From Bacillota bacterium (lineage in GTDB: Bacteria; Bacillota; Limnochordia; Darwinibacteriales; Darwinibacteriaceae): DNA of 36,834 nt. Shown piece by piece: positions 6,049-14,065 of the stretch (position 1 is its first letter; each line of letters opens with the position of its first letter). The position numbers and the translations under genes are program-made. The notes beneath the pieces were generated by a model, which worked only from the letters and a program-made list of their open reading frames with translations, did no database searches and was not told the DNA's origin. The stretch is taken from contig JAAYSR010000015.1 in the NCBI GenBank assembly GCA_012518325.1, positions 1 through 36,834 of the forward strand, given 5' to 3'.

Positions 6049-8022
6049 TCACTCCTGAAACAGTGCATCATAGAACTGACGGCCGCCAATATAGACCTGC
6101 AGGCGGGCGTTCTGCCCTCTTCCCTGCACACTCTGCTCAACTGAACTGCCGCCTCTGTGGACCTGCCGGTACACTTCCCGGGCGCCGAAGTCGTCAATCA
6201 CCAGGATGACAACTTCCTGTTCAGGCCCTGGCGGGACATTGATGGTGACGTTTTCAGTCTTCCAGAGATTCTCATGAATCCATTGGGGCTCTTCCCTGGG
6301 GTCCTCAGGCACCTGCGTCGAATGGGGAGCAGGCGTCGTGCCCTGGGAATAGACAAAATCTATGCTCCAGCCCGGCTGGACCTGAGTCCCCGGCGCTGGG
6401 TTCTGCTCAATAACCTGGCCCTGGGGATAGATAGTGCTGTACTCAGGCCAGGAGTTGCCCAGGGGCAAACCGAGCTCTCTAATCCGGGCCTTGACCGTTT
6501 CGAAGTCCTGGCCGCGGAAGTCAGGCAAAGCGAAAGAGAGGGGCGCTTCCTGTCCCTTGCTGACCACCAGATCCACCACTGTACCCTTCATTACAACCTC
6601 GCCGGGTTCCGGCCACTGCTCGATTACAACTCCGGGGCTGACCTCGGGATCATAGGCTTCCTCCTCATCCCCCAGGACAAACCCTGCCTGGGTCAGGGCC
6701 AGCTTGCCCTCGCGGGCGGTGAGACCGACTACGGAAGGCATAACTACTTCTTCAGGCCCCTTGCTCACCCTCACCAGGATCTCCCGGTTCTGCTTCACCA
6801 TGCGGCCGGCAAGGGGATCCTGACTAATAATATACCCAGCGGGAACCTCATTGTCAAAAATCGCCTGCTCTACTTTGAGGATCAAATCCGCCTCCCGCAG
6901 GACGCGGGCGGCTTCCAGCTCAAACAGGCCCACCACATCGGGGACCTTTACATCTTCAGGGAACAGAAACTTGGGAATCAGGCGCACCAGGCCAAAGCCC
7001 GCTCCACCCAGGATCAGCAGAATCACCAGTATAATAAGTCCCTTAGAACTGCGGCGCGCGCCTTCAGTTTTCTTCCCTTTCTTCTTGCTGCGTTTCTTTC
7101 GGCCGGCCAAATCCAAACCTCCTTCCGTTGACTGTCCAGCGACAGGCAGAGGCATTGTCTGATCCCCCGGTTCCTGTCCCTCACCATGCTGTGCCATTTC
7201 CAGGCGGCGCTCAATCCTCTGGAAGGCCCGCACCACCTCTTCTGCATTGCCCGCCCGCTTTTTGGGGTCCTTGTTGAGCAGCTTCAGGACCAAATCTTCC
7301 AGTTCGCTGTCTAAGTCGGGGCGGACATCACGGAGGGGCAGGGGATTGTCCTGAATGTGCTTCAGGGCGATGCTGATGGGGGAATCGCCCTTGAAGGGCG
7401 GATGCCCCGCAATCATCTCATATAAAACAATGCCTAAAGAATACAGATCGCTCGCAGCCTGAACATTGACCCCCCGGGCCTGTTCAGGGGAAAAATAGTG
7501 CACAGAGCCCAGGACCATCCCGGTCTGGGTCAGGTTCGTGCTGCTCATGGCCTGGGCGATGCCAAAGTCCGTGACTTTGACCCGCCCCTCATCAGTCACC
7601 AGAATATTGTGGGGCTTAATATCGCGATGGATAATTCCGTGGTAGTGGGCATGGGCCAGTCCCATGGCAATCTGTTTCCCAACGCTGACGATTACTTCCT
7701 GGGAAAAGTGCTGACCGTGGTCGCGAATCAGGTCATGCAGGTTGTTGCCCTGCACAAACTCCATGACAATATAATGAATACGGTCGATCTCACCGACGTC
7801 GTAAATATTGACGATGTTGGGATGAGACAAACTGGCTGCTGACCTGGCCTCCCGGCGGAAACGCTCTACAAACTCATCATCGTCGGCAAACTGGGAGCGC
7901 AGAATTTTAACCGCGACAGTTCTGCTCAGCAGATGATCCTTGGCGCTGTAAACCAAGGCCATGCCGCCGTCGCCGACCTTCTCCAAAATCTCATATCGAT
8001 TGGCCAACATTTCTCCAATCAT
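6049..8022 (-). CDS. prkC: PASTA-domain Ser/Thr protein kinase PrkC
   Basis: 657 residues. The cytoplasmic kinase domain (about 8-270) has a Gly-rich loop VGDGGMA, lysine K39 in VAVKIL, catalytic HRDIKPHN with D134, and DFG at D152. A Lys/Arg-rich juxtamembrane stretch (about 309-327) precedes one membrane helix (about 328-348). Outside are three PASTA repeats (about 357-424, 427-497, 503-570), which bind muropeptides or lipid II in this family, and an 85-residue C-terminal extension like that of B. subtilis PrkC. It senses cell-wall material and phosphorylates division and metabolic targets; the PP2C at 10532-11242 should reverse it. The FHA protein upstream is a likely partner. Confidence 0.96.
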   Translation of the reverse strand: MIGEMLANRYEILEKVGDGGMALVYSAKDHLLSRTVAVKILRSQFADDDEFVERFRREARSAASLSHPNIVNIYDVGEIDRIHYIVMEFVQGNNLHDLIRDHGQHFSQEVIVSVGKQIAMGLAHAHYHGIIHRDIKPHNILVTDEGRVKVTDFGIAQAMSSTNLTQTGMVLGSVHYFSPEQARGVNVQAASDLYSLGIVLYEMIAGHPPFKGDSPISIALKHIQDNPLPLRDVRPDLDSELEDLVLKLLNKDPKKRAGNAEEVVRAFQRIERRLEMAQHGEGQEPGDQTMPLPVAGQSTEGGLDLAGRKKRSKKKGKKTEGARRSSKGLIILVILLILGGAGFGLVRLIPKFLFPEDVKVPDVVGLFELEAARVLREADLILKVEQAIFDNEVPAGYIISQDPLAGRMVKQNREILVRVSKGPEEVVMPSVVGLTAREGKLALTQAGFVLGDEEEAYDPEVSPGVVIEQWPEPGEVVMKGTVVDLVVSKGQEAPLSFALPDFRGQDFETVKARIRELGLPLGNSWPEYSTIYPQGQVIEQNPAPGTQVQPGWSIDFVYSQGTTPAPHSTQVPEDPREEPQWIHENLWKTENVTINVPPGPEQEVVILVIDDFGAREVYRQVHRGGSSVEQSVQGRGQNARLQVYIGGRQFYDALFQE

Positions 8023-8040
8023 ACTCTCACCCTTTGAACG

Positions 8041-9348
8041 TTACTCGTCGATGGTCAGAGCAGCTTCCATCACCCTGACCCCAATCGGCACCGCTGCCTG
8101 GCTGCCGGACCCTCCGTGCTCGATTAAAACTGCCACTGCGATCTGGGGATCTTCCACCGGGGCAAAGCCGATAAACCAAGCATGATCAAGCCCCTGTCCC
8201 ATTTGAGCCGTGCCGGTCTTCCCCCCGTAGGAAAAAGACGCAGGCGAATCTGTCCGGGCAGTGCCTTCTGAGGCAGCCAGCGCCATCGCCTTCGACAGTG
8301 CCTGGGCTGAAAACGAGGGCAGAACATCTGCAATGCGCTCAGGCCGCGTAATTTGCCTCAGTTTCAGCCCGCCCCGCACCTCCTGCACTAAATAGGGCCG
8401 CATCATGGTTCCGCCGTTGGCAATGGCGGATACCGCCGCCGCCATCTGCAGCGGAGTGACCAACAGCTCTCCCTGGCCTATGCCCAGCTGGGCCAGATCA
8501 TAGTCGGAAGCCGCCTTGCCGGGCAGGTGCCCGCCTAAGTTAGCCAGGTCAAACTTAACCTGGGAGCCCAGTCCAAAAGCTCGAAAAGCTTCCAGGAGGC
8601 CCTCGCCTAATTCCATGGCCAAACGGGCAAAGACCACATTGGAAGACAGGGCCAGGGCCTGATCAGTGGTAATTTTCCCGTGGGCCTTGCCGCCAAAATT
8701 GCTGATAGTGCGGTTTTTCAGCGTTAATGATCCGCCGTCCTCCCAGATCTGTCCGCTGCCTGTCAGTTCCCCTGCCAGGGCGGCTCCGTAAATGATGGGC
8801 TTGACGGTAGAGCCGGGAGGATACAGTCCATGGGTTGCCCTGTTCAAGAAAGGACTTCGTTGATCGTCCAGATAATCTGGCCAGTTGTCATCCAGTTCGT
8901 TGCCGTCCACCCAGGGAGAAGAGACCAGGGCCAGCACCTCGCCGGTTGCCGGTCTCATCACAACAACCGCGCCTTCACGCCCGTTAATTGCCTCCTCAGC
9001 GGCTTTTTGGACCTGCAAATCCAGAGTAGTGATCACACTGCGCCCCTGACTCAAATCTTCGTGCAAAAGGCGCTCCAGCCCTGTCATTCCGTAACGCTGG
9101 TGGAAATATCCAACCACATGACTCAGGGATGGCGCACTGTAAACACGGGCGAAGGTTTCTCCCTCTGGGACCGACTCTGCCAAGGCCAAGCCGCTGCGGT
9201 CATAGATCGCGCCCCGTTTCTCCTTAAACATCTGGTAATAGCGGGGATTGGCCGGATGGCTCTCAATCTCTGCGCAGAGCTGCCAGTAGAACAAAGCGGC
9301 AAACAACAGCCCGTATAAAACTGCGATGGCCAGAAAGGACCTGCGCAC
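8041..9348 (-). CDS. Class B penicillin-binding protein (PbpA-like transpeptidase)
   Basis: 435 residues, shorter than PBP2 or PBP3 of most species. One N-terminal membrane helix (about 5-23) is followed by a reduced pedestal domain and a transpeptidase domain with all three motifs: S180-T-V-K, S235-S-N and K377-T-G. It crosslinks peptidoglycan outside the membrane. Its GTG start overlaps the stop of the FtsW/RodA gene (TAGTG), giving the standard SEDS-bPBP pair in which glycosyltransferase and transpeptidase act together. The small size and the neighbours resemble actinobacterial pbpA; whether it serves division, elongation or sporulation cannot be told from sequence. Confidence 0.93.
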   Translation of the reverse strand: MRRSFLAIAVLYGLLFAALFYWQLCAEIESHPANPRYYQMFKEKRGAIYDRSGLALAESVPEGETFARVYSAPSLSHVVGYFHQRYGMTGLERLLHEDLSQGRSVITTLDLQVQKAAEEAINGREGAVVVMRPATGEVLALVSSPWVDGNELDDNWPDYLDDQRSPFLNRATHGLYPPGSTVKPIIYGAALAGELTGSGQIWEDGGSLTLKNRTISNFGGKAHGKITTDQALALSSNVVFARLAMELGEGLLEAFRAFGLGSQVKFDLANLGGHLPGKAASDYDLAQLGIGQGELLVTPLQMAAAVSAIANGGTMMRPYLVQEVRGGLKLRQITRPERIADVLPSFSAQALSKAMALAASEGTARTDSPASFSYGGKTGTAQMGQGLDHAWFIGFAPVEDPQIAVAVLIEHGGSGSQAAVPIGVRVMEAALTIDE

Positions 9349-10517
9349 TAGCCTTCACCCCGCCTTCCGCCAAGGCCCGTCACAATTCCCAGCATGGCGA
9401 GCTGCGCAGCCAAGGAAGTGGAACCGTAACTGACCAGAGGCAGGGTCATGCCGCTGAAGGGCACGAGCCGCAAAATGCCCCCTGCCACCAAAAACACCTG
9501 CAGATGCAGCAAAAGGGTCAGTCCCAGCCCAGTGAGCTGCAGCCGCCTTTCCGGCAGAGAATGCAGCAGGCGCAAAGACCAGAACGCTAAGCTTAAGTAT
9601 ACCATAAGCAAGGCAAAGGTTCCTAAAAAACCAAATTCTTCCCCAATTACTGCAAATAAGTAGTCGGTATGTACATTGGGAATCACCTGGACAGAACCTG
9701 CCCCCAGCCCCCGCCCCGCCAGCCCGCCGCTCCGCAGGGCAAATAATCCCTGGAGCACCTGATAGCCGATACTGTCCAAATATTCCCAGGGGCGCAGCCA
9801 GGCCACCGCCCTGTTTTGAAAATGGGGAAACTGCAGCCAGGCCAGGGCAAATCCCCCGGCAGCAGCAGCCAAAAAGCCAAAAAGCTTGAACCAGCTGAAC
9901 TGACAGTGCAGGGACAGCCAGCAAAAAACAAGAAAGACCAACAGGGCCGGACCGAGATCACGCTGCCAGGCCAGGATCAGAAAAAAACTGCCTAAGACCG
10001 CTGCAAGCTCCCACTTAGAACGCCCGTCGGCAAAATAATGGGCAAGGTAAAAGACAAGGAAAATCCGGGCTGCCTCTACAGGCTGGAAGCGAAAGCCCCC
10101 AAGATTAAGCCACGCCTTTGCCCCGCCGGCGCTTTCACCGGCCAGGGCAGTTATCAGGAGTAGACCTACAGCCAGCGCCGCCCAGAGCAGCGGCCGGCAG
10201 AACCTGCGGGAACCTGCCCAAAGGCCCAAGAGATAGGCCAGTCCCCCAATGAGAATCCCCCAGGTATGGGACTCCGCCCAAACCGGACTTAAGCGGGTCA
10301 GAAAAATCCAGCCGGCAAAAACCAGGACTGCTGCTAAGGGCAGTGCCCCGGCATCATAGCCCAGCACTCTTGTGAGCAAAAACAAAGCCATGATCATTAC
10401 CCAAAGTACCAGGGGCTGCCACCAGCAGATCTGCCCCTGCAGCCAGAACAGCCACAGAACCAGACAGATGAGCCAGCCGGTATACTCTAACCAAGTACGA
10501 TAGGGGGCTCTGATCAC
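9348..10517 (-). CDS. FtsW/RodA/SpoVE (SEDS) peptidoglycan glycosyltransferase
   Basis: 389 residues with about ten membrane segments. The SEDS pattern is visible: GGAKAWLNLGGFRFQPVE in the first half, and IGEEFGFLG followed by a C-terminal PFSGMTLPLVSYGSTSL. SEDS proteins polymerise lipid II outside the membrane. The start is a GTG at 10517 behind AGGAGGAGG. It lies 14 nt after the PP2C gene and overlaps the class B PBP by one base. FtsW, RodA and SpoVE cannot be separated here; the position between pstP-like phosphatase and pbpA suggests a RodA-type role as in actinobacteria. Confidence 0.93.
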   Translation of the reverse strand: MIRAPYRTWLEYTGWLICLVLWLFWLQGQICWWQPLVLWVMIMALFLLTRVLGYDAGALPLAAVLVFAGWIFLTRLSPVWAESHTWGILIGGLAYLLGLWAGSRRFCRPLLWAALAVGLLLITALAGESAGGAKAWLNLGGFRFQPVEAARIFLVFYLAHYFADGRSKWELAAVLGSFFLILAWQRDLGPALLVFLVFCWLSLHCQFSWFKLFGFLAAAAGGFALAWLQFPHFQNRAVAWLRPWEYLDSIGYQVLQGLFALRSGGLAGRGLGAGSVQVIPNVHTDYLFAVIGEEFGFLGTFALLMVYLSLAFWSLRLLHSLPERRLQLTGLGLTLLLHLQVFLVAGGILRLVPFSGMTLPLVSYGSTSLAAQLAMLGIVTGLGGRRGEG

Positions 10518-10531
10518 GGCACTTCCTCCTC

Positions 10532-11242
10532 CTAAATCTTGGCCACAATTACCGTAACATTGTCAACTCCGCCGGACTGGTTGGCTAAATCCACGAGATC
10601 CTGGGCTAAGTTGGAGGAGTGGAAATCTTTGTTTAGCGTCTCTTCTATTAAGGAGTCATCCACCAGATCCGTCAGACCGTCAGTGCAGAGCATGATCAGG
10701 GCGCCGGGTTCCAAAGTTCTGGCCACCAGCTCAACATCAATCTCCGCTGCACCTAAGACCTGGGTGAGGATGTGCTTTTTAGGATGATGGCGCGCCTCTT
10801 CCGCAGTAATCGTCTCGGCACGGACGAGTTCAGCAACGACTGAGTGATCGCTGGTGAGCTGCTCCAGGCGTCCCCCCGACAGAACATAGCAGCGGCTGTC
10901 GCCGACATGGCCTACGGTCAGGACTGCATTGCCTGCCTCATCTGGGTCGGAGACTACAGCCAGGGTTATGGTGCTGCCCATGCCATGATACTCCTCATTG
11001 TTCTTGGCAGCGTCCAGAATCCTCTCCTGAGCCTGATGGATGGCTGACAGCACTTCCCCTTCGGGATCGCTGCCGGTAAAGGGAAAGGACTGGATCACTT
11101 CCACTGCCAGTCCGGAAGCCACCTCCCCTGCCACATGTCCCCCCATGCCGTCGCAGACAACGAGGATCCCGGGAGCCGCCCACAGCGAATCTTCGTTGTT
11201 CTCTCGCACTTGACCAATATCAGTTGCAGTCCTAATTTCCAC
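10532..11242 (-). CDS. prpC: PP2C-type Ser/Thr protein phosphatase (PrpC/Stp)
   Basis: About 236 residues. PP2C metal-binding motifs are present: REnNEDS (RENNEDS), CDGMGGHVAGEVAS, GDSRCYVL, TLCTDGL-like MLCTDGLTDLV and SGGVDNVTVIV at the end. It removes phosphate from PrkC and its substrates in the cytoplasm. The GTG at 11242 (MEIRTATD) has an AGGGG site 8 nt upstream and gives the usual N terminus; an upstream TTG at 11248 is possible. Longer readings into 11368 would run through the small ORF at 11254-11352 and lack a ribosome site. Confidence 0.95.
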   Translation of the reverse strand: MEIRTATDIGQVRENNEDSLWAAPGILVVCDGMGGHVAGEVASGLAVEVIQSFPFTGSDPEGEVLSAIHQAQERILDAAKNNEEYHGMGSTITLAVVSDPDEAGNAVLTVGHVGDSRCYVLSGGRLEQLTSDHSVVAELVRAETITAEEARHHPKKHILTQVLGAAEIDVELVARTLEPGALIMLCTDGLTDLVDDSLIEETLNKDFHSSNLAQDLVDLANQSGGVDNVTVIVAKI

Positions 11243-11253
11243 GGCCAACACCC

Positions 11254-11352
11254 CTACTTTAGCTCTTCGAGCATTGACTTGACAAAGTGCAGCACAATTC
11301 TCACCAGCCAAACCATCAAGATCGCCCGTCCTACCCAACGGATTAGGGCCAT
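11254..11352 (-). CDS. Putative 32-residue single-pass membrane protein
   Basis: ATG at 11352, TAG at 11256-11254. A GAGGAGA ribosome site lies 6 nt upstream, inside the last codons of the FHA gene, and only 2 nt separate the FHA stop from this ATG; the prpC start is 11 nt downstream. The product starts MALIRWVGRAILMVWLVRIV and ends in a charged KSMLEELK tail: one hydrophobic helix with Arg at the N-terminal side. No homologue is recognised. Mycobacterial FhaB carries a similar hydrophobic N-terminal helix, whereas the FHA protein here has none, so this may be a detached anchor; that is inference. Confidence 0.6.
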   Translation of the reverse strand: MALIRWVGRAILMVWLVRIVLHFVKSMLEELK

Positions 11353-11354
11353 GC

Positions 11355-11789
11355 CTATCTCTCCTCATAGACTAATACGGTTTGCCCAATTTGAATCCTG
11401 TCACCGCTTTTCAGCACAGCACTCTGAATGGGCTGCCCATTCAGAAAAGTGCCGTTCCTGCTCGAATTGTCCTTCAGCAGCCAGCCTTCCCCAGCCCGGC
11501 TGAAACTGGCATGAACTCTGCTGCAGCCGGGATCTGTGAGCTTAAGATGGCAGCTCATGCCCCTCCCCACCAAGAAGCCGGGCTGCAGCGGAATCGTCTC
11601 AGAGTTGCAGATAAGATAGCCTTGTTTGCCCCATTCCTCCAGGGGCCCCCTGGCCACCTGGTAGCGTTTGGTAGGGGCAAACTGCTCTTCCCTGCTTTGC
11701 TTAACTTCTTCTTCCTGCAAGCGTTTCCCTTTTAATCCCCCGATTATTGACCTGAGCCTAGTTTTGAACCCTTCTTTCAAGTCAGTCAC
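11355..11789 (-). CDS. FHA-domain protein
   Basis: 144 residues. The first 50 are basic and charged, without a membrane helix; the FHA fold follows (about 57-142) with the phosphothreonine-binding residues in GRG (near 75), SRVH (near 90) and NGTFLNG (near 111-117). FHA domains bind phosphothreonine peptides, so it probably reads marks placed by PrkC. The GTG start at 11789 overlaps the rlmN stop (GTGA); the ribosome site GGAG is too close to it and suits better a TTG at 11780, so the true N terminus may be three residues shorter. Position next to PP2C, SEDS, PBP and PrkC parallels actinobacterial fhaB. Confidence 0.88.
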   Translation of the reverse strand: MTDLKEGFKTRLRSIIGGLKGKRLQEEEVKQSREEQFAPTKRYQVARGPLEEWGKQGYLICNSETIPLQPGFLVGRGMSCHLKLTDPGCSRVHASFSRAGEGWLLKDNSSRNGTFLNGQPIQSAVLKSGDRIQIGQTVLVYEER

Positions 11790-12811
11790 TCCTGCAGCTG
11801 CCTCTGGCGCAGTTGGCCGCAGGCAGCGTCAATATCGGAACCCCGCTCTTTCCGGATGGATACGGGGATGTGTTCTGCAGCCAAAATACGGGCAAATTCC
11901 ATCACACGCCGCTCTGCAGGCCTTTTCTGGCCGGCGGCCGGATTAATGGGAATTAGATTGACGTGGCAGAGCCTGCCCTTAAGCAGCCGGCCCAGACTTC
12001 TCGCCTGCTCCGCACTGTCATTAAAACCGCTGATCAGGGCATACTCATAAGAGATGCGCCGCCCTGTTCTTTCTGTATAATAATGGCAGGCCGCAAAGAG
12101 CTCTGCCAGGGGAAACCTCCTGTTCACCGGCATCACCTGCGAACGCTCCGCATCAGTCACAGCATGGAGGGAAACCGCCAGGTTGACCTGGAGATCCTCT
12201 TCAGCCAGCTCCCTGATCTGGGGCGCCAAGCCGCAGGTGGAGATAGTGATGCGCCTGGCTCCGAGGTTAACGCCCTGTTCATGGTTGAGGAGGCGGACGG
12301 AGCGCAGCACTGCCTCATAATTGGCCAACGGCTCTCCCATGCCCATGTAGACCAGGTTGGAAATACTTTGTTGCCGGGCTTTGAGGCGGTTTTGCACCCA
12401 CAGCACCTGGGCGGTTATTTCCGCCGCAGACAGGTTGCGCACAAAGCCGCTCTGCCCTGTGGCACAAAAGGAACAGTTCATGGCACAGCCCACCTGGGTG
12501 GAGATGCAGAGGGTATGGCGCTTTTCCTCCGGAATCAGCACCGTTTCTACCGTGGCCTGATCCTCCAGGGCAAACAGGTACTTTTCTGTACCGTCTGCTG
12601 ATGTTCTCACAGTAACCGGTTTCAGGGGCCAAGGCGAACCGAAGGCCCGTTCCAACTCTGCAATTGTATCTTTGGGCAGGTTGGTCATTTCCGCAAAGCT
12701 GCCCACTGCATGCCTGTGGAGCCAGGAAAAAATCTGGCCCGCCCGGAATGGAGCAGTTCGCCTCTCCAGCCAGCTTTTTATCTCTTCAGGGAACATTCCC
12801 AATATATGCAC
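11786..12811 (-). CDS. rlmN: Dual-specificity 23S rRNA m2A2503 / tRNA m2A37 methyltransferase
   Basis: 341 residues. The radical-SAM cluster cysteines are C109, C113 and C116 (CAMNCSFCATG), followed by MGMGEPLANYE for SAM binding and a C-terminal region with the second catalytic Cys (SDIDAACGQLR). It methylates C2 of adenine in 23S rRNA and some tRNAs. It begins with GTG at 12811, 7 nt after GGAGG. It is the first gene of the operon running to rpe; only 29 nt separate it from the divergent gene at 12841, so its promoter must overlap that gene. Confidence 0.96.
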   Translation of the reverse strand: MHILGMFPEEIKSWLERRTAPFRAGQIFSWLHRHAVGSFAEMTNLPKDTIAELERAFGSPWPLKPVTVRTSADGTEKYLFALEDQATVETVLIPEEKRHTLCISTQVGCAMNCSFCATGQSGFVRNLSAAEITAQVLWVQNRLKARQQSISNLVYMGMGEPLANYEAVLRSVRLLNHEQGVNLGARRITISTCGLAPQIRELAEEDLQVNLAVSLHAVTDAERSQVMPVNRRFPLAELFAACHYYTERTGRRISYEYALISGFNDSAEQARSLGRLLKGRLCHVNLIPINPAAGQKRPAERRVMEFARILAAEHIPVSIRKERGSDIDAACGQLRQRQLQE

Positions 12812-12840
12812 TGATAAACCTCCAGTTCAGGGGTGAGACG

Positions 12841-13146
12841 ATGGGCAAACGCGCAAAAATTCATTTTCTCACGGCTTATGTAGAATACCTTCTAGATCAG
12901 GGTATCCGTTCTGAAGAATACTATTTAGGAGATGCCTCGCGCTTTTTGCGCCACCTCTTGGCCGGTGTCACCGCCGAGCAGGTCCACTCCTATATCTGCA
13001 GCTCGCACCATTCCGAGGCCTACCGCCTGCGCCTGGAAAAAACGCTGCGCAAATTCTTCAGCTTTGCCCAGGAGAACCTGTCCATTGAAATCGGAGAGAT
13101 CCTAGATAGACAAAAAGAACCAGATCAACACCTGGTTCAAGAATAG
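12841..13146 (+). CDS. Stand-alone tyrosine-recombinase SAM-like N-terminal domain protein
   Basis: 101 residues. The segment from about 8 to 80 (TAYVEYLLDQGIRSEEYYLGD, then FLRHLLAG, VTAEQVHSYI, KTLRKFFSFA) has the four-helix pattern of the core-binding domain of XerC/D-type integrases. The catalytic domain with its R-H-R-Y residues is absent and not found nearby, so it cannot recombine DNA on its own; it may be a small DNA-binding protein or a relic. ATG at 12841 follows GGGGTGAG. The last ten codons double as the terminator of the convergent tRNA, and the stop is 2 nt from the tRNA 3' end. Confidence 0.7.
   Translation: MGKRAKIHFLTAYVEYLLDQGIRSEEYYLGDASRFLRHLLAGVTAEQVHSYICSSHHSEAYRLRLEKTLRKFFSFAQENLSIEIGEILDRQKEPDQHLVQE
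13112..13138 (-). terminator. Intrinsic terminator of tRNA-Pro, inside a coding region
   Basis: Minus-strand GAACCAG (13138-13132), 8-nt loop, CTGGTTC (13123-13117), then TTTTT. It lies 11 nt after the tRNA CCA end and within the C-terminal codons of the gene at 12841-13146. Confidence 0.85.
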
Positions 13147-13148
13147 TC

Positions 13149-13225
<77 letters not shown>

Positions 13226-13232
13226 CATAAAT

Positions 13233-13262
13233 AGTATATACCCCAAGGGGGGCTTCTGTCCA
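13233..13262 (-). promoter_or_regulatory. SigA-type promoter of tRNA-Pro
   Basis: Minus-strand TGGACA (13262-13257), 18-nt spacer, TATACT (13238-13233), each five of six to consensus. The -10 ends 7 nt before the first tRNA base, so the transcript would start at or one base before the mature 5' end. Confidence 0.65.
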
Positions 13263-13282
13263 GAGAAAAATGTCAACTTCAC

Positions 13283-14032
13283 CTAGGAACCCAGGCATTC
13301 CTCTGCGATTTTAGCAATCAGTAAAGAGTTGGTGGGCATTCTCTCTTCACAGTAGGGTTCGCACAGCCTGCGGATGAAACCAGTGTTGCCATGCTCCCAG
13401 GCGGCCACAATCGCGTTGCGAATGGCTGCCTCAACCCCGCTGGCTGTGGTGCGGTACTTCTTTGCCAGGGCGGGATAAATCTCCTTGGTCAGCCCCCCGG
13501 CAAAGTAGCCTTCATCGGTGTACATCAGCACAGCATCCTTTAGGTAAGAGAAACCCTTGTAATGGGGGGGCACGCCCATGTCGTGGAGCAGCCTTAACAC
13601 GGTCTGGTCCGCACTGGTTCTGGTATCCAGCGCCGCTGCCCCCTCCAAAGCCACCACCTCTTTGGAAGTTGCGGCAAACTCCCGCAGCCTTTGAGCTAAA
13701 ATCTCAAGCTGAAAAGGCTTAATCATAAAATAATCTGCGCCGAGGCTCATCAGCCTGGCCAAGAGATTGTCGGTGCCGAAGGCGGTAATTACAACCACTT
13801 TAGGTCTCTTTTTCAAGCCCAAAGTCTGCAGCCTTTCCATAACTCCGAGTCCATCCAAGTAGGGCATGGTAATGTCCAGCAGTACCACATCTGGTTCCAG
13901 GCTTTGGATCAGGCTCATGGCCTCTTCCCCGTCATGAGCCATTCCAACCACGTCGAGATCAAGCTGTGTGTCAAAATAGTCCTCTAGCACCTTGCAGAGT
14001 TCCACATTGTTATCGACAACAAGCACTCGCAT
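13283..14032 (-). CDS. spo0A: Sporulation transcription factor Spo0A
   Basis: 249 residues. The receiver domain (1-120) has the phosphoacceptor D53 in LLDITMP, Thr in VVITAFG and Lys in MIKPFQ. The C-terminal Spo0A domain (about 140-249) includes GGLTKEIYPALAKKYRTTASGVEAAIRNAIVAAW, containing the 0A-box recognition helix. Phospho-Spo0A switches on sporulation. The ATG at 14032 follows a GGGAGGGAG site. Oddity: the acidic pair near the N terminus is D7-N8, where B. subtilis has D10-D11, so one Mg-binding acidic residue is replaced. It lies alone between rsmB and tRNA-Pro; no spoIVB is next to it, unlike in many Firmicutes. Confidence 0.95.
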   Translation of the reverse strand: MRVLVVDNNVELCKVLEDYFDTQLDLDVVGMAHDGEEAMSLIQSLEPDVVLLDITMPYLDGLGVMERLQTLGLKKRPKVVVITAFGTDNLLARLMSLGADYFMIKPFQLEILAQRLREFAATSKEVVALEGAAALDTRTSADQTVLRLLHDMGVPPHYKGFSYLKDAVLMYTDEGYFAGGLTKEIYPALAKKYRTTASGVEAAIRNAIVAAWEHGNTGFIRRLCEPYCEERMPTNSLLIAKIAEECLGS

Positions 14033-14065
14033 CGGGGACTCCCTCCCGCCCTGTTTTATCATCTA

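Noticed and set aside
6157..7131. 324-codon plus-strand frame opposite prkC
   Set aside because: Shadow of the GC-rich PASTA/linker coding sequence of prkC, with no recognisable domain.
12789..12800. Near-palindrome GGGAACATTCCC at the rlmN start
   Set aside because: It lies in rlmN codons 4-8 and has no second copy nearby; probably coincidental.
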